Assembly: GCA_963972195.1 (NCBI GenBank)
Contig: CAXATH010000002.1
Location: 310,001-374,000 of the forward strand
Source of the DNA: Litorimonas sp963972195
Lineage (GTDB): Bacteria; Pseudomonadota; Alphaproteobacteria; Caulobacterales; Maricaulaceae
Direction of reading: 5' to 3'
Length of the DNA stretch: 64,000 nucleotides
The first letter of the stretch is position 1; every line of letters starts with the position of its first letter. Below are positions 26,442-36,323 of this stretch, in pieces. The notes below the pieces were generated by a model. That model ran no database searches and had not been told where the DNA came from. It saw only the letters and a program-made list of their open reading frames with translations. The translations under genes and the position numbers were made by a program.

Positions 26442-28112
26442 TCATTGATACGGGTCAATTTCAGGATCGTTCTCTGGGTCTACGGTGAATAACCGCAATT
26501 CACCGGTCTCAGGGTAGGATACCAAAATCTGTTCTAGCGCCGTGAGTATAGCACGATGTTCGACTGATACTGCCGTCCCTGCGCCTTCTCCAATTTCAAA
26601 TTCTACGGCCTCCGCGTAAATGGGGTTGTCAGCGGTTGTGACGGTGTTCGTGCCGATATCATCAAAATACAAAGCAGTTGGCGATGAGCTTCTGATGACA
26701 ACTAAATCCTCGGCAAATTGGTCTCCGGCGCGTTTGCCTCCATAATTTCCAATCAGTAGATCTGAGGGTATACCGTCTCCGAGCTCAATTCTTGTTTGCA
26801 ATATCTCGCCCGATGGAAAATCTTGTGTGACGAGCATAAGGCGATGGTCGCCGTCGTGTGTATCATCTGCAAGCAGAATTACCATCCAACGCGGCCATCG
26901 ACTTGGGGATCCCCTCGAATACACGCGGACAATTTTAAGGGTTTTATCGGTCCCGGTGTCTAGAGGTAACTTATCGATTATTTCATATTCGCCGAGTGCA
27001 TCACGATCCGCAACGAGAACGAGGTCATTGGAATCATAATCGACAGCTATTAAAGACGGGAGGGCAACACGTCCCTCTACGTTCCAGGGCGCTATGTGAT
27101 CAGCTAATCTTGTTTGCAGAAAATGACAAAAGGAGTGACCTTCCCCGAACGAGTAATCAATTTCCGAATCAAACTCCCGCGTTAACCCCTCCGCGTTTGA
27201 AACTTCATTTAAATTGACAGCGGAGAACCCTAGGTTTCTCTGCCCAATTAAGACATAATCTTGAGGGAGGGACACAATGGGGGCAACAAAACAAGGGGAT
27301 TGAATATCTATACTATCCATTAGTCGGTATTTACGTAAATCTTGCCCGTCATCAGTAATGTTTTGGTCATCAAGAACGAGCCAATCGAGCCTATTGTCGA
27401 CTTGATTCAGAATACTCAAGCTATTTGCAAACACACTAAATAACCCTAGGTTGCCACGTTCAATAAAGCTTACATCATTAAATAATTCTTCGCTCCGTAT
27501 GATGTGCTCCTGGTTGAATTCTGTTTCGGGGTAAATCCACCCGGGGAATATAAGTTCTTCCTTGTCGGCATTGAAACTTTCACTTGCCTGACGTTTTGCG
27601 ATAACAGTTTCATGAGACATTCGAGTTGAAGTAGAACGGCCTGTTCCCACCAATAGCTCGAGGGGCGGATTGTATTCACCCACAATCGTTCCGGGGCCAC
27701 TTCGACCAATAACCGTCACGTCAAAAGTTTTCGTCGTTGTAAGTCCGTCATAATTGGTTGCTGTGATTTCGAACGAAATATTTTGCTCGCCGTCCACGTT
27801 GTAATTTGGCGCGAGGAACAGCCAATGGAGACGATTCAGGTTGCTCAAGCGTTTGCTTTCTGCCCCAGTTCTTTGAATAACGTCAATTGTATCAATAGAA
27901 CTCGAGCCGCCTGTGCTATCCTCTGCATCGATTATTATGTAACCCTCTTCAAACACGACTGAGCTGTTTAACTTATAAGTGATGGTTGGCGGGGTTTTAG
28001 GGTTGCCTGATCCGCCCGAAGGCGGTGGGGGAGTTGTTCCGGGATTTGATGAACTACCTCCACCTCCACACCCAACAAAGAGCAAACATATAAGGATGAA
28101 AAGAATTCGCAT
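26442..28112 (-). CDS. Large lipoprotein of unknown function
   Basis: A 556-residue predicted lipoprotein. The signal has a lipobox ending VGC (C15), followed by a glycine/serine stretch and a proline-rich linker (TTPPPP). Residues about 45-140 look like an Ig/cadherin-type beta domain (NISFEITATNYDGLTTTKTFDVTV). The remainder is rich in beta-strand and short acidic turns, including GNYGGKRAGDQFAEDLVVIRS near 450, which faintly recalls FG-GAP/VCBS propeller repeats. I do not recognise the family. It stands alone on the minus strand between the alginate operon and the symporter operon. A role at the cell surface, such as polysaccharide contact, is possible but unsupported. Confidence 0.7.
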   Translation of the reverse strand: MRILFILICLLFVGCGGGGSSSNPGTTPPPPSGGSGNPKTPPTITYKLNSSVVFEEGYIIIDAEDSTGGSSSIDTIDVIQRTGAESKRLSNLNRLHWLFLAPNYNVDGEQNISFEITATNYDGLTTTKTFDVTVIGRSGPGTIVGEYNPPLELLVGTGRSTSTRMSHETVIAKRQASESFNADKEELIFPGWIYPETEFNQEHIIRSEELFNDVSFIERGNLGLFSVFANSLSILNQVDNRLDWLVLDDQNITDDGQDLRKYRLMDSIDIQSPCFVAPIVSLPQDYVLIGQRNLGFSAVNLNEVSNAEGLTREFDSEIDYSFGEGHSFCHFLQTRLADHIAPWNVEGRVALPSLIAVDYDSNDLVLVADRDALGEYEIIDKLPLDTGTDKTLKIVRVYSRGSPSRWPRWMVILLADDTHDGDHRLMLVTQDFPSGEILQTRIELGDGIPSDLLIGNYGGKRAGDQFAEDLVVIRSSSPTALYFDDIGTNTVTTADNPIYAEAVEFEIGEGAGTAVSVEHRAILTALEQILVSYPETGELRLFTVDPENDPEIDPYQ

Positions 28113-28432
28113 TTTTACCTAACTATTTCCTATGGTTTAAGTTGTAATGGCACTTCAAAGTTTTTCAGAAAACAATTACTTGCAGTGGATCATTAGAACC
28201 CCGTTCGCAACCGCTTGAATTCACGTCAATTTAAGTCTTTAAGAAAATTTTCAAAGCATAGGTAAATAAATGAATTATTCCTGTGACTTCTGGAACCTGC
28301 TGCATATTTGTAATTTGGATACCCTCTTAAACTGACTTTCGTTTCAGGAATAAAAGAGCAACAACCCCCTAATTTCTTCATAGCCTTCTGGCGCATGCTT
28401 GCTACACTCCTCTAAAAATCAGGGGAGATATC
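28113..28432. other. Divergent intergenic region, lipoprotein / symporter operon
   Basis: This 320-base AT-rich gap contains the promoters of both flanking units. No box is convincing enough to name. The only clear element is a strong ribosome site AGGGGAGA before the ATG at 28433. No RNA gene or repeat is visible. Confidence 0.5.
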
Positions 28433-28696
28433 ATGACGGATGATCAGATTAAGAACCGCGCGCTTTATTGGCGGGCGACGAAACGGCTAACGGTTTCCCT
28501 TCTGTTGGTATGGTTTCTTGTGTCATTCGGAGCGGGGATTTTATTCCGCGAAGCGCTTGATAATTTTTCTATCGGGGGCGCCCCTTTGGGGTTTTGGATG
28601 GCGCAGAACGGATCGATTTATATCTTCGTTCTCTTGATTATCATTTATTGTATTCAGATGACGCGTCTCGAACGTAAGTACGGGATAAAGGGCTAA
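28433..28696 (+). CDS. Small subunit of Na+/solute symporter (DUF4212)
   Basis: An 87-residue membrane protein with two hydrophobic segments (LTVSLLLVWFLVSFGAG and IYIFVLLIIIYCIQ) and a C-terminal LERKYGIKG. This matches the DUF4212 / sodium-solute symporter small-subunit family that always precedes a VC_2705-type symporter. It is one base away from the large subunit gene. It probably stabilises or regulates the transporter in the inner membrane. Confidence 0.9.
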   Translation: MTDDQIKNRALYWRATKRLTVSLLLVWFLVSFGAGILFREALDNFSIGGAPLGFWMAQNGSIYIFVLLIIIYCIQMTRLERKYGIKG

Positions 28697-28697
28697 G

Positions 28698-30458
28698 ATG
28701 ATGGATCAGACCCTTTGGACCTATTTCTTCGTCATCCTGACCTTCGGGATTTATATTGGCATTGCTATTTGGGCGCGCGCTGGCTCCACGGATGAGTTTT
28801 ATGTGGCTGGGCATGACGTCCATCCCGCGTTGAACGGCATGGCCACGGGCGCGGATTGGATGAGCGCGGCGAGCTTTTTGTCCATGGCCGGGTTAATTGC
28901 TTTTCTCGGTTATGGCGGCTCTGTTTATCTGATGGGATGGACGGGCGGCTACGTTCTATTGGCCCTCTTGCTCGCGCCCTATTTGCGAGAGTTCGGGAAG
29001 TTTACGGTGCCGGATTTCGTCGGTGATCGGTATTACTCAAAACTGGCGCGCGTCATTGCGGTTATCTGCGCGCTCATGGTGAGCTTCACCTATATTGCCG
29101 GACAAATGAAGGGCGTCGGTGTGGCGTTCTCAGGTTTTCTAGGCGTGGATTTCAATCTCGGTATTTTTATCGGGTCCGCGATTGTGTTCGTTTATGCCGT
29201 ATGGGGCGGCATGAAAGGCATCACCTACACGCAGGTTGCACAATATGTTGTGATGATATTCGCCTATACCGTGCCGGCGATTTTTATTTCGCTTATCATT
29301 ACTGGAAACGTCGTTCCGCAATTAGGCTTCATCGGAAATGCTGTGGGAACAGAAGTGCCCATGTTGGACAAGCTAAATACTGTTCTGACGGATCTGGGCT
29401 TCATTGAATATACCTCGACAAATAAATCCAAGATTGATGTCTTTTGTATCACGGCGGCGCTTATGTTTGGCACAGCTGGTCTTCCGCATGTGATTATACG
29501 GTTTTTTACGGTCAACTCCGCAAAGGCGGCACGAAAATCTGCTGGGTGGGCGCTCGTCTTCATTGCTTTGCTCTACACAACGGCTCCGGCTGTCGGAGCT
29601 TTTGCGCGAATGAATTTTGTCGAGACAGTGAATGAAGCGACCTATATCCAGGACGGAGAAGATTACGAAGCGCGCGCGGCAGAAATAATATCCGAAGGCG
29701 GGAAGCCTGTTCCGGCCTGGTATAAGGATTGGGAGAAAACAGGACTCTTATCTTTCGAAGATAAAAATCAGGACGGCATCATGCAGTATCGCGGGCCGAA
29801 TGCACCGGACGGCCTAGAGAATGAAGTCGATCCCAATCGGGATATTTTTGTGCTGGCGAACCCGCAAATTGCGCAGTTGCCGGGATGGGTAATAGGTTTG
29901 GTGGTGGCCGGGGGACTCGCGGCCGCGCTTTCCACGGCCGCGGGGCTGTTAATGGTCATAAGCTCCGCCGTGTCGCACGACCTTTTAAAACGTACCTTTA
30001 CACCGGATATGACAGAGAAACAGGAAATGCTCGCCGCTCGACTGGCCGCCGCCGCCGCGGTGATTGCCGCCGGATTTATCGGAGCGTTTGCGTCGAGTCT
30101 GCCGTTTGTGGCGCAGGTCGTGGCCTTTGCGTTTGGAATTGCCGCAGCCTCGCTCTTCCCGATTATCTTTTTGGGAATTTTTTGGAAGCGAATGAACCGC
30201 GAAGGCGCCATTGCCGCCATGTTGACGGGCTTAATTTCAACGGTGTGTTACATCAGCTATTTCAAATTCCTAGCCGGGACGAAGGCCGGATGGTGGTTCG
30301 GCATTTCGCCCGAAGGCATTGGGTTTGCCTTTATGTGGGTATCTCTGGCTGTCGGCGTGATTGTGTCTCTCGTGACAGCGCCGCCGCCGCTTGCTATCCA
30401 GTCCCTCGTAGATGATATCCGTATCCCCGGTACAGTGAAGGACAAAGTTTATGAGTGA
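28698..30458 (+). CDS. VC_2705-type sodium/solute symporter (ActP-like), large subunit
   Basis: A 586-residue SSS-family transporter with about 13 membrane helices. Features include TGADWMSAASFLSMAG in the second helix and the ALSTAAGLLMVISSAVSHD helix that contributes to the Na2 site. A long soluble insertion (about 315-385, rich in acidic residues with DKNQDGIMQYRG) is typical of the VC_2705 subfamily and absent from classical ActP. Its stop overlaps the acetyl-CoA synthetase start by 8 bases (ATGAGTGA), so acetate or another short monocarboxylate is the likely substrate. Translation could start at either of two adjacent ATGs (28698 or 28701). Confidence 0.9.
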   Translation: MMDQTLWTYFFVILTFGIYIGIAIWARAGSTDEFYVAGHDVHPALNGMATGADWMSAASFLSMAGLIAFLGYGGSVYLMGWTGGYVLLALLLAPYLREFGKFTVPDFVGDRYYSKLARVIAVICALMVSFTYIAGQMKGVGVAFSGFLGVDFNLGIFIGSAIVFVYAVWGGMKGITYTQVAQYVVMIFAYTVPAIFISLIITGNVVPQLGFIGNAVGTEVPMLDKLNTVLTDLGFIEYTSTNKSKIDVFCITAALMFGTAGLPHVIIRFFTVNSAKAARKSAGWALVFIALLYTTAPAVGAFARMNFVETVNEATYIQDGEDYEARAAEIISEGGKPVPAWYKDWEKTGLLSFEDKNQDGIMQYRGPNAPDGLENEVDPNRDIFVLANPQIAQLPGWVIGLVVAGGLAAALSTAAGLLMVISSAVSHDLLKRTFTPDMTEKQEMLAARLAAAAAVIAAGFIGAFASSLPFVAQVVAFAFGIAAASLFPIIFLGIFWKRMNREGAIAAMLTGLISTVCYISYFKFLAGTKAGWWFGISPEGIGFAFMWVSLAVGVIVSLVTAPPPLAIQSLVDDIRIPGTVKDKVYE

Positions 30459-32409
30459 CGACGTTAAGACCTATCCCGTTCCAACTGATTTTAGCCGAAA
30501 AGCCAATATAGGGGCGGAGCAATACGGGTCTATGTATGCCGCGTCGATTACTGACCCCGAAAGCTTTTGGGGAGAGATGGGGCAGCGTTTGGACTGGATG
30601 AAGCCTTATACAAAGGTCAAAAACGTCAATTGGGACAAAGCCGATCTGTCCGTAAAATGGTATGAGGACGGCGTTTTAAACGTGTCCGCCAACTGTCTTG
30701 ACCGACACTTGGCCACACGCGGGGACAAGCCGGCTATCATTTGGGAAGGCGATGAGCCGTTCGACAGCAAAACTTTTACTTTTAAAGAAGCTTACTTAGA
30801 GGTCTGCCGTCTTGCCAATGTGCTGAAAGACCTAGGCGTGAAAAAAGGCGATCGGGTGACGCTTTATATGCCAATGATTCCCGAAGCCGGATTTGCTATG
30901 CTAGCTTGCGCCCGTATCGGCGCGGTGCATTCAGTCGTATTTGGCGGCTTCTCTCCTGAGGCTTTAGCCGGACGCATAACCGATTGTGACAGTGCGGTTG
31001 TCATCACCGCTGACGAGGGAGTGAGAGGCTCTAAATCCATTCCGCTGAAAGCCAATTGCGACGCCGCTTGCGATATTGCCGCCAGAGCTGGCAAACCTGT
31101 CTCTAAGGTTTTATGTGTCCGACGGACGGGCGGTGACGTGAACTGGAACAATGGCCGCGATGTCTGGCTGCATGAGGCGGAGAAAAACGTTTCCGACGAC
31201 TGCCCGCCGGAGCCGATGAACGCGGAAGACCCGCTCTTTATTCTCTACACGTCTGGTTCGACAGGTAAGCCGAAGGGCGTGCTCCATACGACGGGCGGCT
31301 ACCTCGTCTGGGCGGCCATGACACATGAACATGTTTTCGATCTAAAAGAAGGCGATGTCTATTGGTGCACGGCGGATGTCGGCTGGGTGACGGGACACAC
31401 TTACATAATTTATGGGCCGCTCGCCAATGGCGCGACAACGGTGATGTTCGAAGGCGTGCCGACCTATCCGGATGCGTCCCGTTTCTGGCAAGTTTGTGAC
31501 AAGCATAAAGTCTCGCTCTTTTATACCGCGCCGACGGCTATCCGCGCGCTGATGCGCGAAGGCGACGGGCCGGTGAAATCTACAGACCGAAGCTCTCTCA
31601 GGGTTCTGGGCACGGTGGGCGAGCCGATTAATCCTGAAGCATGGGAATGGTATTTTCACACAGTGGGCGAGGGGCGCTGTCCCATCGTCGATACGTGGTG
31701 GCAAACTGAAACGGGCGGCGCGATGATTGTCCCGCTTCCGGGAACGACGCCGATGAAGCCGGGATCCGCGACATTGCCTTATTTTGGAATTGAGCCCGCT
31801 CTCGTTGATGCGGACGGTCAGGAGTTGGAGGGTGAAGCCGAAGGAAACTTAATTATCAAACAAAGCTGGCCGGGCCAGATGCGCACGGTTTACGGCGATC
31901 ACCAGCGCTTTATCGACACCTATTTCTCGGCCTATCCCGGGAGCTATTTTACAGGCGATGGATGCAAACGGGACGCGGACGGATTTTACTGGATTACGGG
32001 CCGGGTGGATGACGTCATCAATGTATCGGGTCACCGCATGGGAACCGCTGAAGTGGAGAGCGCTCTGGTCTCTCACGCCGCCGTGGCCGAAGCGGCTGTC
32101 GTCGGGTATCCGCATGACATCAAAGGTCAGGGCATCTATGCCTATGTGACTTGCACATATGGAATAGAGCCGGATGAGGCCTTGCGAAAAGAGCTGGTAA
32201 AACATGTTCGCTCTGAAATCGGTCCGATTGCCGCGCCTGACCTTATTCAATTTGCCTCGCGCCTTCCAAAAACGCGTTCCGGCAAAATTATGCGCCGAAT
32301 CCTACGCAAAATAGCAGGGGAGCAATTTGATAATTTAGGCGATACATCAACCCTTGCTGACCCGGAAGTCGTTGATGACCTCATCGAGAATAGAAAAAAC
32401 AAAGGCTAA
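30451..32409 (+). CDS. acsA: Acetyl-CoA synthetase
   Basis: An AMP-forming acetate:CoA ligase of 652 residues. It shows the P-loop-like YTSGSTGKPKGV motif, the WWQTETGG motif and the C-terminal PKTRSGKIMRR, in which K612 is the conserved lysine regulated by acetylation in this family. It starts inside the symporter stop region, so uptake and activation of acetate are co-translated. A propionyl-CoA synthetase is a close alternative, but the tryptophan in WWQTE is the acetate-type residue. It is followed 3 bases later by a flavoprotein reductase. Confidence 0.93.
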   Translation: MSDDVKTYPVPTDFSRKANIGAEQYGSMYAASITDPESFWGEMGQRLDWMKPYTKVKNVNWDKADLSVKWYEDGVLNVSANCLDRHLATRGDKPAIIWEGDEPFDSKTFTFKEAYLEVCRLANVLKDLGVKKGDRVTLYMPMIPEAGFAMLACARIGAVHSVVFGGFSPEALAGRITDCDSAVVITADEGVRGSKSIPLKANCDAACDIAARAGKPVSKVLCVRRTGGDVNWNNGRDVWLHEAEKNVSDDCPPEPMNAEDPLFILYTSGSTGKPKGVLHTTGGYLVWAAMTHEHVFDLKEGDVYWCTADVGWVTGHTYIIYGPLANGATTVMFEGVPTYPDASRFWQVCDKHKVSLFYTAPTAIRALMREGDGPVKSTDRSSLRVLGTVGEPINPEAWEWYFHTVGEGRCPIVDTWWQTETGGAMIVPLPGTTPMKPGSATLPYFGIEPALVDADGQELEGEAEGNLIIKQSWPGQMRTVYGDHQRFIDTYFSAYPGSYFTGDGCKRDADGFYWITGRVDDVINVSGHRMGTAEVESALVSHAAVAEAAVVGYPHDIKGQGIYAYVTCTYGIEPDEALRKELVKHVRSEIGPIAAPDLIQFASRLPKTRSGKIMRRILRKIAGEQFDNLGDTSTLADPEVVDDLIENRKNKG

Positions 32410-32412
32410 TTC

Positions 32413-33633
32413 ATGACCGAAAAATGTGTTATTATTGGGGCCAGCCATGCGGCAGCTCAACTCTGCATTTCCCTGCGCCAGGGCGGATGGGAAGGGTCCA
32501 TTATTGTTATCGGAGAGGAAGCGGACTTACCCTACCATCGCCCGCCTTTATCTAAGGATTTCTTATCCGGAAATAAATCACTCGCTGAAATTCTCATTCG
32601 CCCTGCGGAAGTCTACGAAAAAGCAAATATCGACTTAAAACTCGGCGTCAGGGTTGGGGCCATAAACCGTGAAAAGAAAACCGTTCTAACAGATGATGGC
32701 GATGTTTATCCTTATGACAAACTTGTTTTGTCAACGGGCGCTCGGGTCAGAAATTTACCCGTTCCTGGTGAGGATACAAAAGGGGTCTATTATCTTCGGG
32801 ATAAAAAAGATGTCTTGGCAATCAAATCTCAAGTCGCTCCGGGAAAACGCGCGGTTATAATTGGCGGAGGCTATATCGGTCTTGAAACAGGAGCCTCTTT
32901 GAAGAAACAAGGCATGGAGGTGACTATCCTCGAAGCTATGCCGCGTATTCTCCAGCGCGTGACCGCGCCAGAGCTATCCCGTTTCTATAAACGGGTGCAT
33001 CAAGAAGAGGGCGTCAATATTCTGGAAGGCGTGGTCGCGTCGGCGATTTCAAAATCAAATGACAGATTGAATGTGTCTACCTCTTGTCAGCAGAATTTTG
33101 ACGCTGACATGGTAATTATCGGCATTGGCGTGATACCGAATATGGAACTTGCTGAAATGTCAGGACTAACGGTTGGCAATGGCGTCGAAGTCAATGCGTT
33201 TTGCCAGACATCTGACGTTGATATTTACGCGGCAGGAGATGTGACTTGGCATTTTAATCCGATTTATGAACGTCACGTCCGGCTAGAATCTGTTCCGAAC
33301 GCCACAGAACAGGCGAAGACAGTCGCAAACCACATAAATGGCAATCCTAAACCCTATAACAGCCTGCCTTGGTTTTGGTCGGATCAGTTTGATTTGAAAT
33401 TGCAAATTGCCGGTCTGTCAGATGGCTATGACGACCTCATCATTCGCGGAGATATTAAAAACTCCCGAGAATTTGCCGCCTTTTATTTTAAGGGCGATAA
33501 GCTTCTCGCCGTCGATGCGGTGAACTCGCCTCGGGAATTTATGCTGGGCCGAATGGTTCTGGGAAAAGGGAAGACCTTAGATAAAAAAGCGATTGCAGAT
33601 GAAAGCGCAGATTTAAAAACGGCCGTCATCTGA
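32413..33633 (+). CDS. FAD-dependent NAD(P)H:ferredoxin/rubredoxin-type reductase
   Basis: A 406-residue flavoprotein of the putidaredoxin/rhodocoxin-reductase class (ThcD/CamA-like), which passes electrons from NADH to a [2Fe-2S] ferredoxin. The N-terminal FAD motif is VIIGASHAAAQ, the early YHRPPLSK segment is the family hallmark, a second Rossmann motif VIIGGGYIGLETG binds NAD, and DIYAAGDV is the FAD-closing motif. The C-terminal domain contains WFWSDQFD. It follows acsA by 3 bases and is probably in the same operon. No ferredoxin or P450 partner gene is visible nearby, which leaves its job open. Confidence 0.85.
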   Translation: MTEKCVIIGASHAAAQLCISLRQGGWEGSIIVIGEEADLPYHRPPLSKDFLSGNKSLAEILIRPAEVYEKANIDLKLGVRVGAINREKKTVLTDDGDVYPYDKLVLSTGARVRNLPVPGEDTKGVYYLRDKKDVLAIKSQVAPGKRAVIIGGGYIGLETGASLKKQGMEVTILEAMPRILQRVTAPELSRFYKRVHQEEGVNILEGVVASAISKSNDRLNVSTSCQQNFDADMVIIGIGVIPNMELAEMSGLTVGNGVEVNAFCQTSDVDIYAAGDVTWHFNPIYERHVRLESVPNATEQAKTVANHINGNPKPYNSLPWFWSDQFDLKLQIAGLSDGYDDLIIRGDIKNSREFAAFYFKGDKLLAVDAVNSPREFMLGRMVLGKGKTLDKKAIADESADLKTAVI

Positions 33634-33657
33634 AACCAAATTGATCTGGAAAATCGC

Positions 33658-35280
33658 TTAAGAAATTAGTGATGGCTCATCTCTGTTCACCGTTGATTTG
33701 ATCTTCGCAATCTCCTCGGCAATCTCGGCGATGGGCTGCAGCGCGGTTTGCACATCCTGTTTCAAGTCACCGTCTCTGGGCTCATATTTTTCTAGATAGA
33801 GCCTGAGCGTAGCCCCAACAGTGCCTGTACCGGATAGCCGAATGACAAAGCGGCTCCCACTTTCAAACTCAACCCGAAGGCCTTGATTGTGCGAGACCGA
33901 GCCATCCACCGGATCATGATAAGAAAAATTATCCGCTTTTGAGACGGTTTCATCTTGAAACGTTTTTCCAACGAGACTTTCCAGCTTTTCGGAAAGGCCT
34001 GACATGACGGCGTCTGCCTTTGCCTTTTCGACCCCTTCATAGTCATGGCGCGAGTAGTAATGCCGACCATAGGTGAGCCAGTGGTCAGAAATTACATCTT
34101 CGACGGATTGATGGCGAGAAGCCAAAATATTGAGCCACATAAGTATCGCCCAGAGGCCATCCTTTTCGCGAATGTGATCGGAACTGGCTCCGGCGCTTTC
34201 TTCTCCGCAAAGCGCAATTCGGCCTGCATCCAACAGATTGCCGAAGAACTTCCATCCTGTGGGAGTCTCGAAATGCTCGATGCCTAAATCCTTAGCGACG
34301 ATATCGACGGCGCGGCTGGTGGGCATGGAACGCGCGACGCCGGGTATACCATTTTCATATCCCGGCACATCCGTCGCATTTGCGGCCAGTACGGCGATGC
34401 TGTCTGAGGGGGAAATATAAATATTGGGGCCAAGCACAATATTTCGGTCACCATCCCCGTCAGAGGCGGCCCCGAAAAACGGCGCGTTTTCTGAAAACAT
34501 GGTGTCAAAAAGCTCTTTGGCATAGACCGGATTGGGATCCGGGTGTCCGCCCCCGAAATCTGGTTTTGGCGCGCCGTTTATGACGCTGTCTTCCGATAGG
34601 CCAAGACGTTCGCAAAATATGGCTTTGGCATAAGGCCCCGTGACGGCATGCATGGCATCAAAGCAAAGCTTCTTGCCGTCTAGGAGGTTTTTAATGGCGT
34701 CAAAATCAAACAATTCTTCCATAATCGTCAGATAATCTGCGACAGGATCTATGATTTTAACGGTCATTTCGTCGAGTTGCGTTTTCCCGATATCTGACAG
34801 CTCAACGTCACTTCCTTTGGCAATTTTGTATCTGTCGATATGTTGAGTTCGCTCAAATATAGCGTCCGTAACAGCTTCGGGCGCAGGCCCGCCATTATCG
34901 CCATTAAATTTGATGCCAAAATCGCCTTTCGGCCCACCTGGATTATGGCTAGCCGACAGAACTATCCCACCAGCGGCTTTATGAAGTCGGATTAAATGGG
35001 AGACAGCCGGCGTCGAGAGAAGTCCATTTTGCCCCACAATCGTCTGAGAAACGCCGTTGGCAGCCGCTATTCTAAGGATAACCTGTATGGCTACATCGTT
35101 ATAAAAACGGCCATCGCCGCCCAGAATCAGTGTCCCGCCCTTAAGCTCAGGCACTGAGTCAAAAATAGCTTGAACAAAGTTTTCGAGATAACCCGATTGT
35201 TGAAAGACGCTCACTTTTTTTCTTAAACCCGACGTGCCGGGCTTTTGTCCTTCAAACGACGTAGAATACACCTCAGTCAT
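33658..35280 (-). CDS. pgm: Phosphoglucomutase (alpha-D-glucose-1,6-phosphate type)
   Basis: Interconverts glucose-1-phosphate and glucose-6-phosphate in glycogen and nucleotide-sugar metabolism. The 540-residue length matches the eukaryote-like PgmA class. The phosphoserine is S111 (SASHNPGGPKGD). The metal-binding SDGDGDRN loop, the sugar-binding CGEESAG and the C-terminal RLSGTGT phosphate loop are all present. I place the start at the ATG at 35280, which has AGAAGGA 9 bases upstream and gives the normal N-terminus MTEVYSTSFEGQKPGTSGLR; an upstream in-frame start would add 17 residues unlike the family. It converges with the reductase gene. Confidence 0.92.
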   Translation of the reverse strand: MTEVYSTSFEGQKPGTSGLRKKVSVFQQSGYLENFVQAIFDSVPELKGGTLILGGDGRFYNDVAIQVILRIAAANGVSQTIVGQNGLLSTPAVSHLIRLHKAAGGIVLSASHNPGGPKGDFGIKFNGDNGGPAPEAVTDAIFERTQHIDRYKIAKGSDVELSDIGKTQLDEMTVKIIDPVADYLTIMEELFDFDAIKNLLDGKKLCFDAMHAVTGPYAKAIFCERLGLSEDSVINGAPKPDFGGGHPDPNPVYAKELFDTMFSENAPFFGAASDGDGDRNIVLGPNIYISPSDSIAVLAANATDVPGYENGIPGVARSMPTSRAVDIVAKDLGIEHFETPTGWKFFGNLLDAGRIALCGEESAGASSDHIREKDGLWAILMWLNILASRHQSVEDVISDHWLTYGRHYYSRHDYEGVEKAKADAVMSGLSEKLESLVGKTFQDETVSKADNFSYHDPVDGSVSHNQGLRVEFESGSRFVIRLSGTGTVGATLRLYLEKYEPRDGDLKQDVQTALQPIAEIAEEIAKIKSTVNRDEPSLIS

Positions 35281-35535
35281 TTTGATTTTTCCTTCTGAGC
35301 CGCGAGGCTGCTTTGGACATATGCGGGTCACAGACTTTTTGCAAATGGTTAGAGGTAGCAGGTGATTTAGGTAGACCCAAATATATTTCGGAACCTAGGT
35401 TCTACAGGGCCTTAGCTAAGCCGCCTAATGTGGCGTTTCGGTGACTGTTTCAGATAAACTTGTAAAGTTTATCAGTCGGGTTGGAACGAAGTTCTCTCAA
35501 AAAGGGTTAAATAGTTATATAAAAAGGAGAATTTC

Positions 35536-36285
35536 GTGCTCAATGCATTCACTAAACATATTCTGCGAATAGATAGTGTTCTGTCTGATGCACCTAAGGA
35601 CTATACAGATACTCAGGGTATTCAGCGCCATTCCTATAGTGATGGCGACTTTGTCTACCAAGCGGGCGACCCGTTTACCCGGGTCTATATCGTCGAGCAG
35701 GGATGGCTAACGTCCCTAAATGTATTGGCTAATGGGGGGCGACAGCTTTTAAACTTCTATACCCCTTCGGACCTAATAGGACTGGAATTCCTTTCCGGGA
35801 AGAAAGCTCCGAGTTCCCTGAAAGCTTTGTGCCCTACACGCCTCATTTCTATTGAGCGAACTGATTTTCTAGAAATTATGCGTAAATCGCCAGAGCTGAT
35901 GGAGTATTTTATCTCGCTGATAGGGCTTCAGGACATTATCCTGCAAGAACGCATCTGCTCTATGAGCCGTATGGATGCGAAACATAAAATTGTCTATTTT
36001 CTTCTTCTTTTGAAAAGCAAAGTTGCCGTCAAAGACGAAGAAGACAGCCAAAGTCTTTTTCTGCCATTGACACAATACGATATTGCCGACTCTCTCGGAC
36101 TGACCAACGTGACCGTTAGCAAAGTTATGAGTGAATTGGAAAAGGCAGGATATATTCAATATAAACGTCAACGGATCGAGTTTCTGGATATCGAGGCTCT
36201 GACTAGCATGGTTGAGTTTCAGGATCGATATGCCTGCTTCAAACAGAAAACGGCAGATGGAGACAGTATAGCTTCCGCCGCTTAA
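35536..36285 (+). CDS. Crp/Fnr-family transcriptional regulator
   Basis: A 249-residue regulator. A cyclic-nucleotide-binding-like domain (about 20-140) carries FVYQAGDPFTRVYIVEQGW, and a C-terminal winged helix (about 160-235) has LTQYDIADSLGLTNVTVSKVMSELEKAGYI. The cysteine cluster of oxygen-sensing Fnr is absent, and the cAMP-contacting arginine motif is not evident, so the signal is unknown. The start is GTG at 35536, 6 bases after a strong AAAGGAG ribosome site. It stands alone between pgm and the flagellar cluster, and any link to motility is only positional. Confidence 0.85.
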   Translation: MLNAFTKHILRIDSVLSDAPKDYTDTQGIQRHSYSDGDFVYQAGDPFTRVYIVEQGWLTSLNVLANGGRQLLNFYTPSDLIGLEFLSGKKAPSSLKALCPTRLISIERTDFLEIMRKSPELMEYFISLIGLQDIILQERICSMSRMDAKHKIVYFLLLLKSKVAVKDEEDSQSLFLPLTQYDIADSLGLTNVTVSKVMSELEKAGYIQYKRQRIEFLDIEALTSMVEFQDRYACFKQKTADGDSIASAA

Positions 36286-36323
36286 TACTTGATCCAGAGA
36301 GGGAATGTGTCGCTCAGGTTAGA

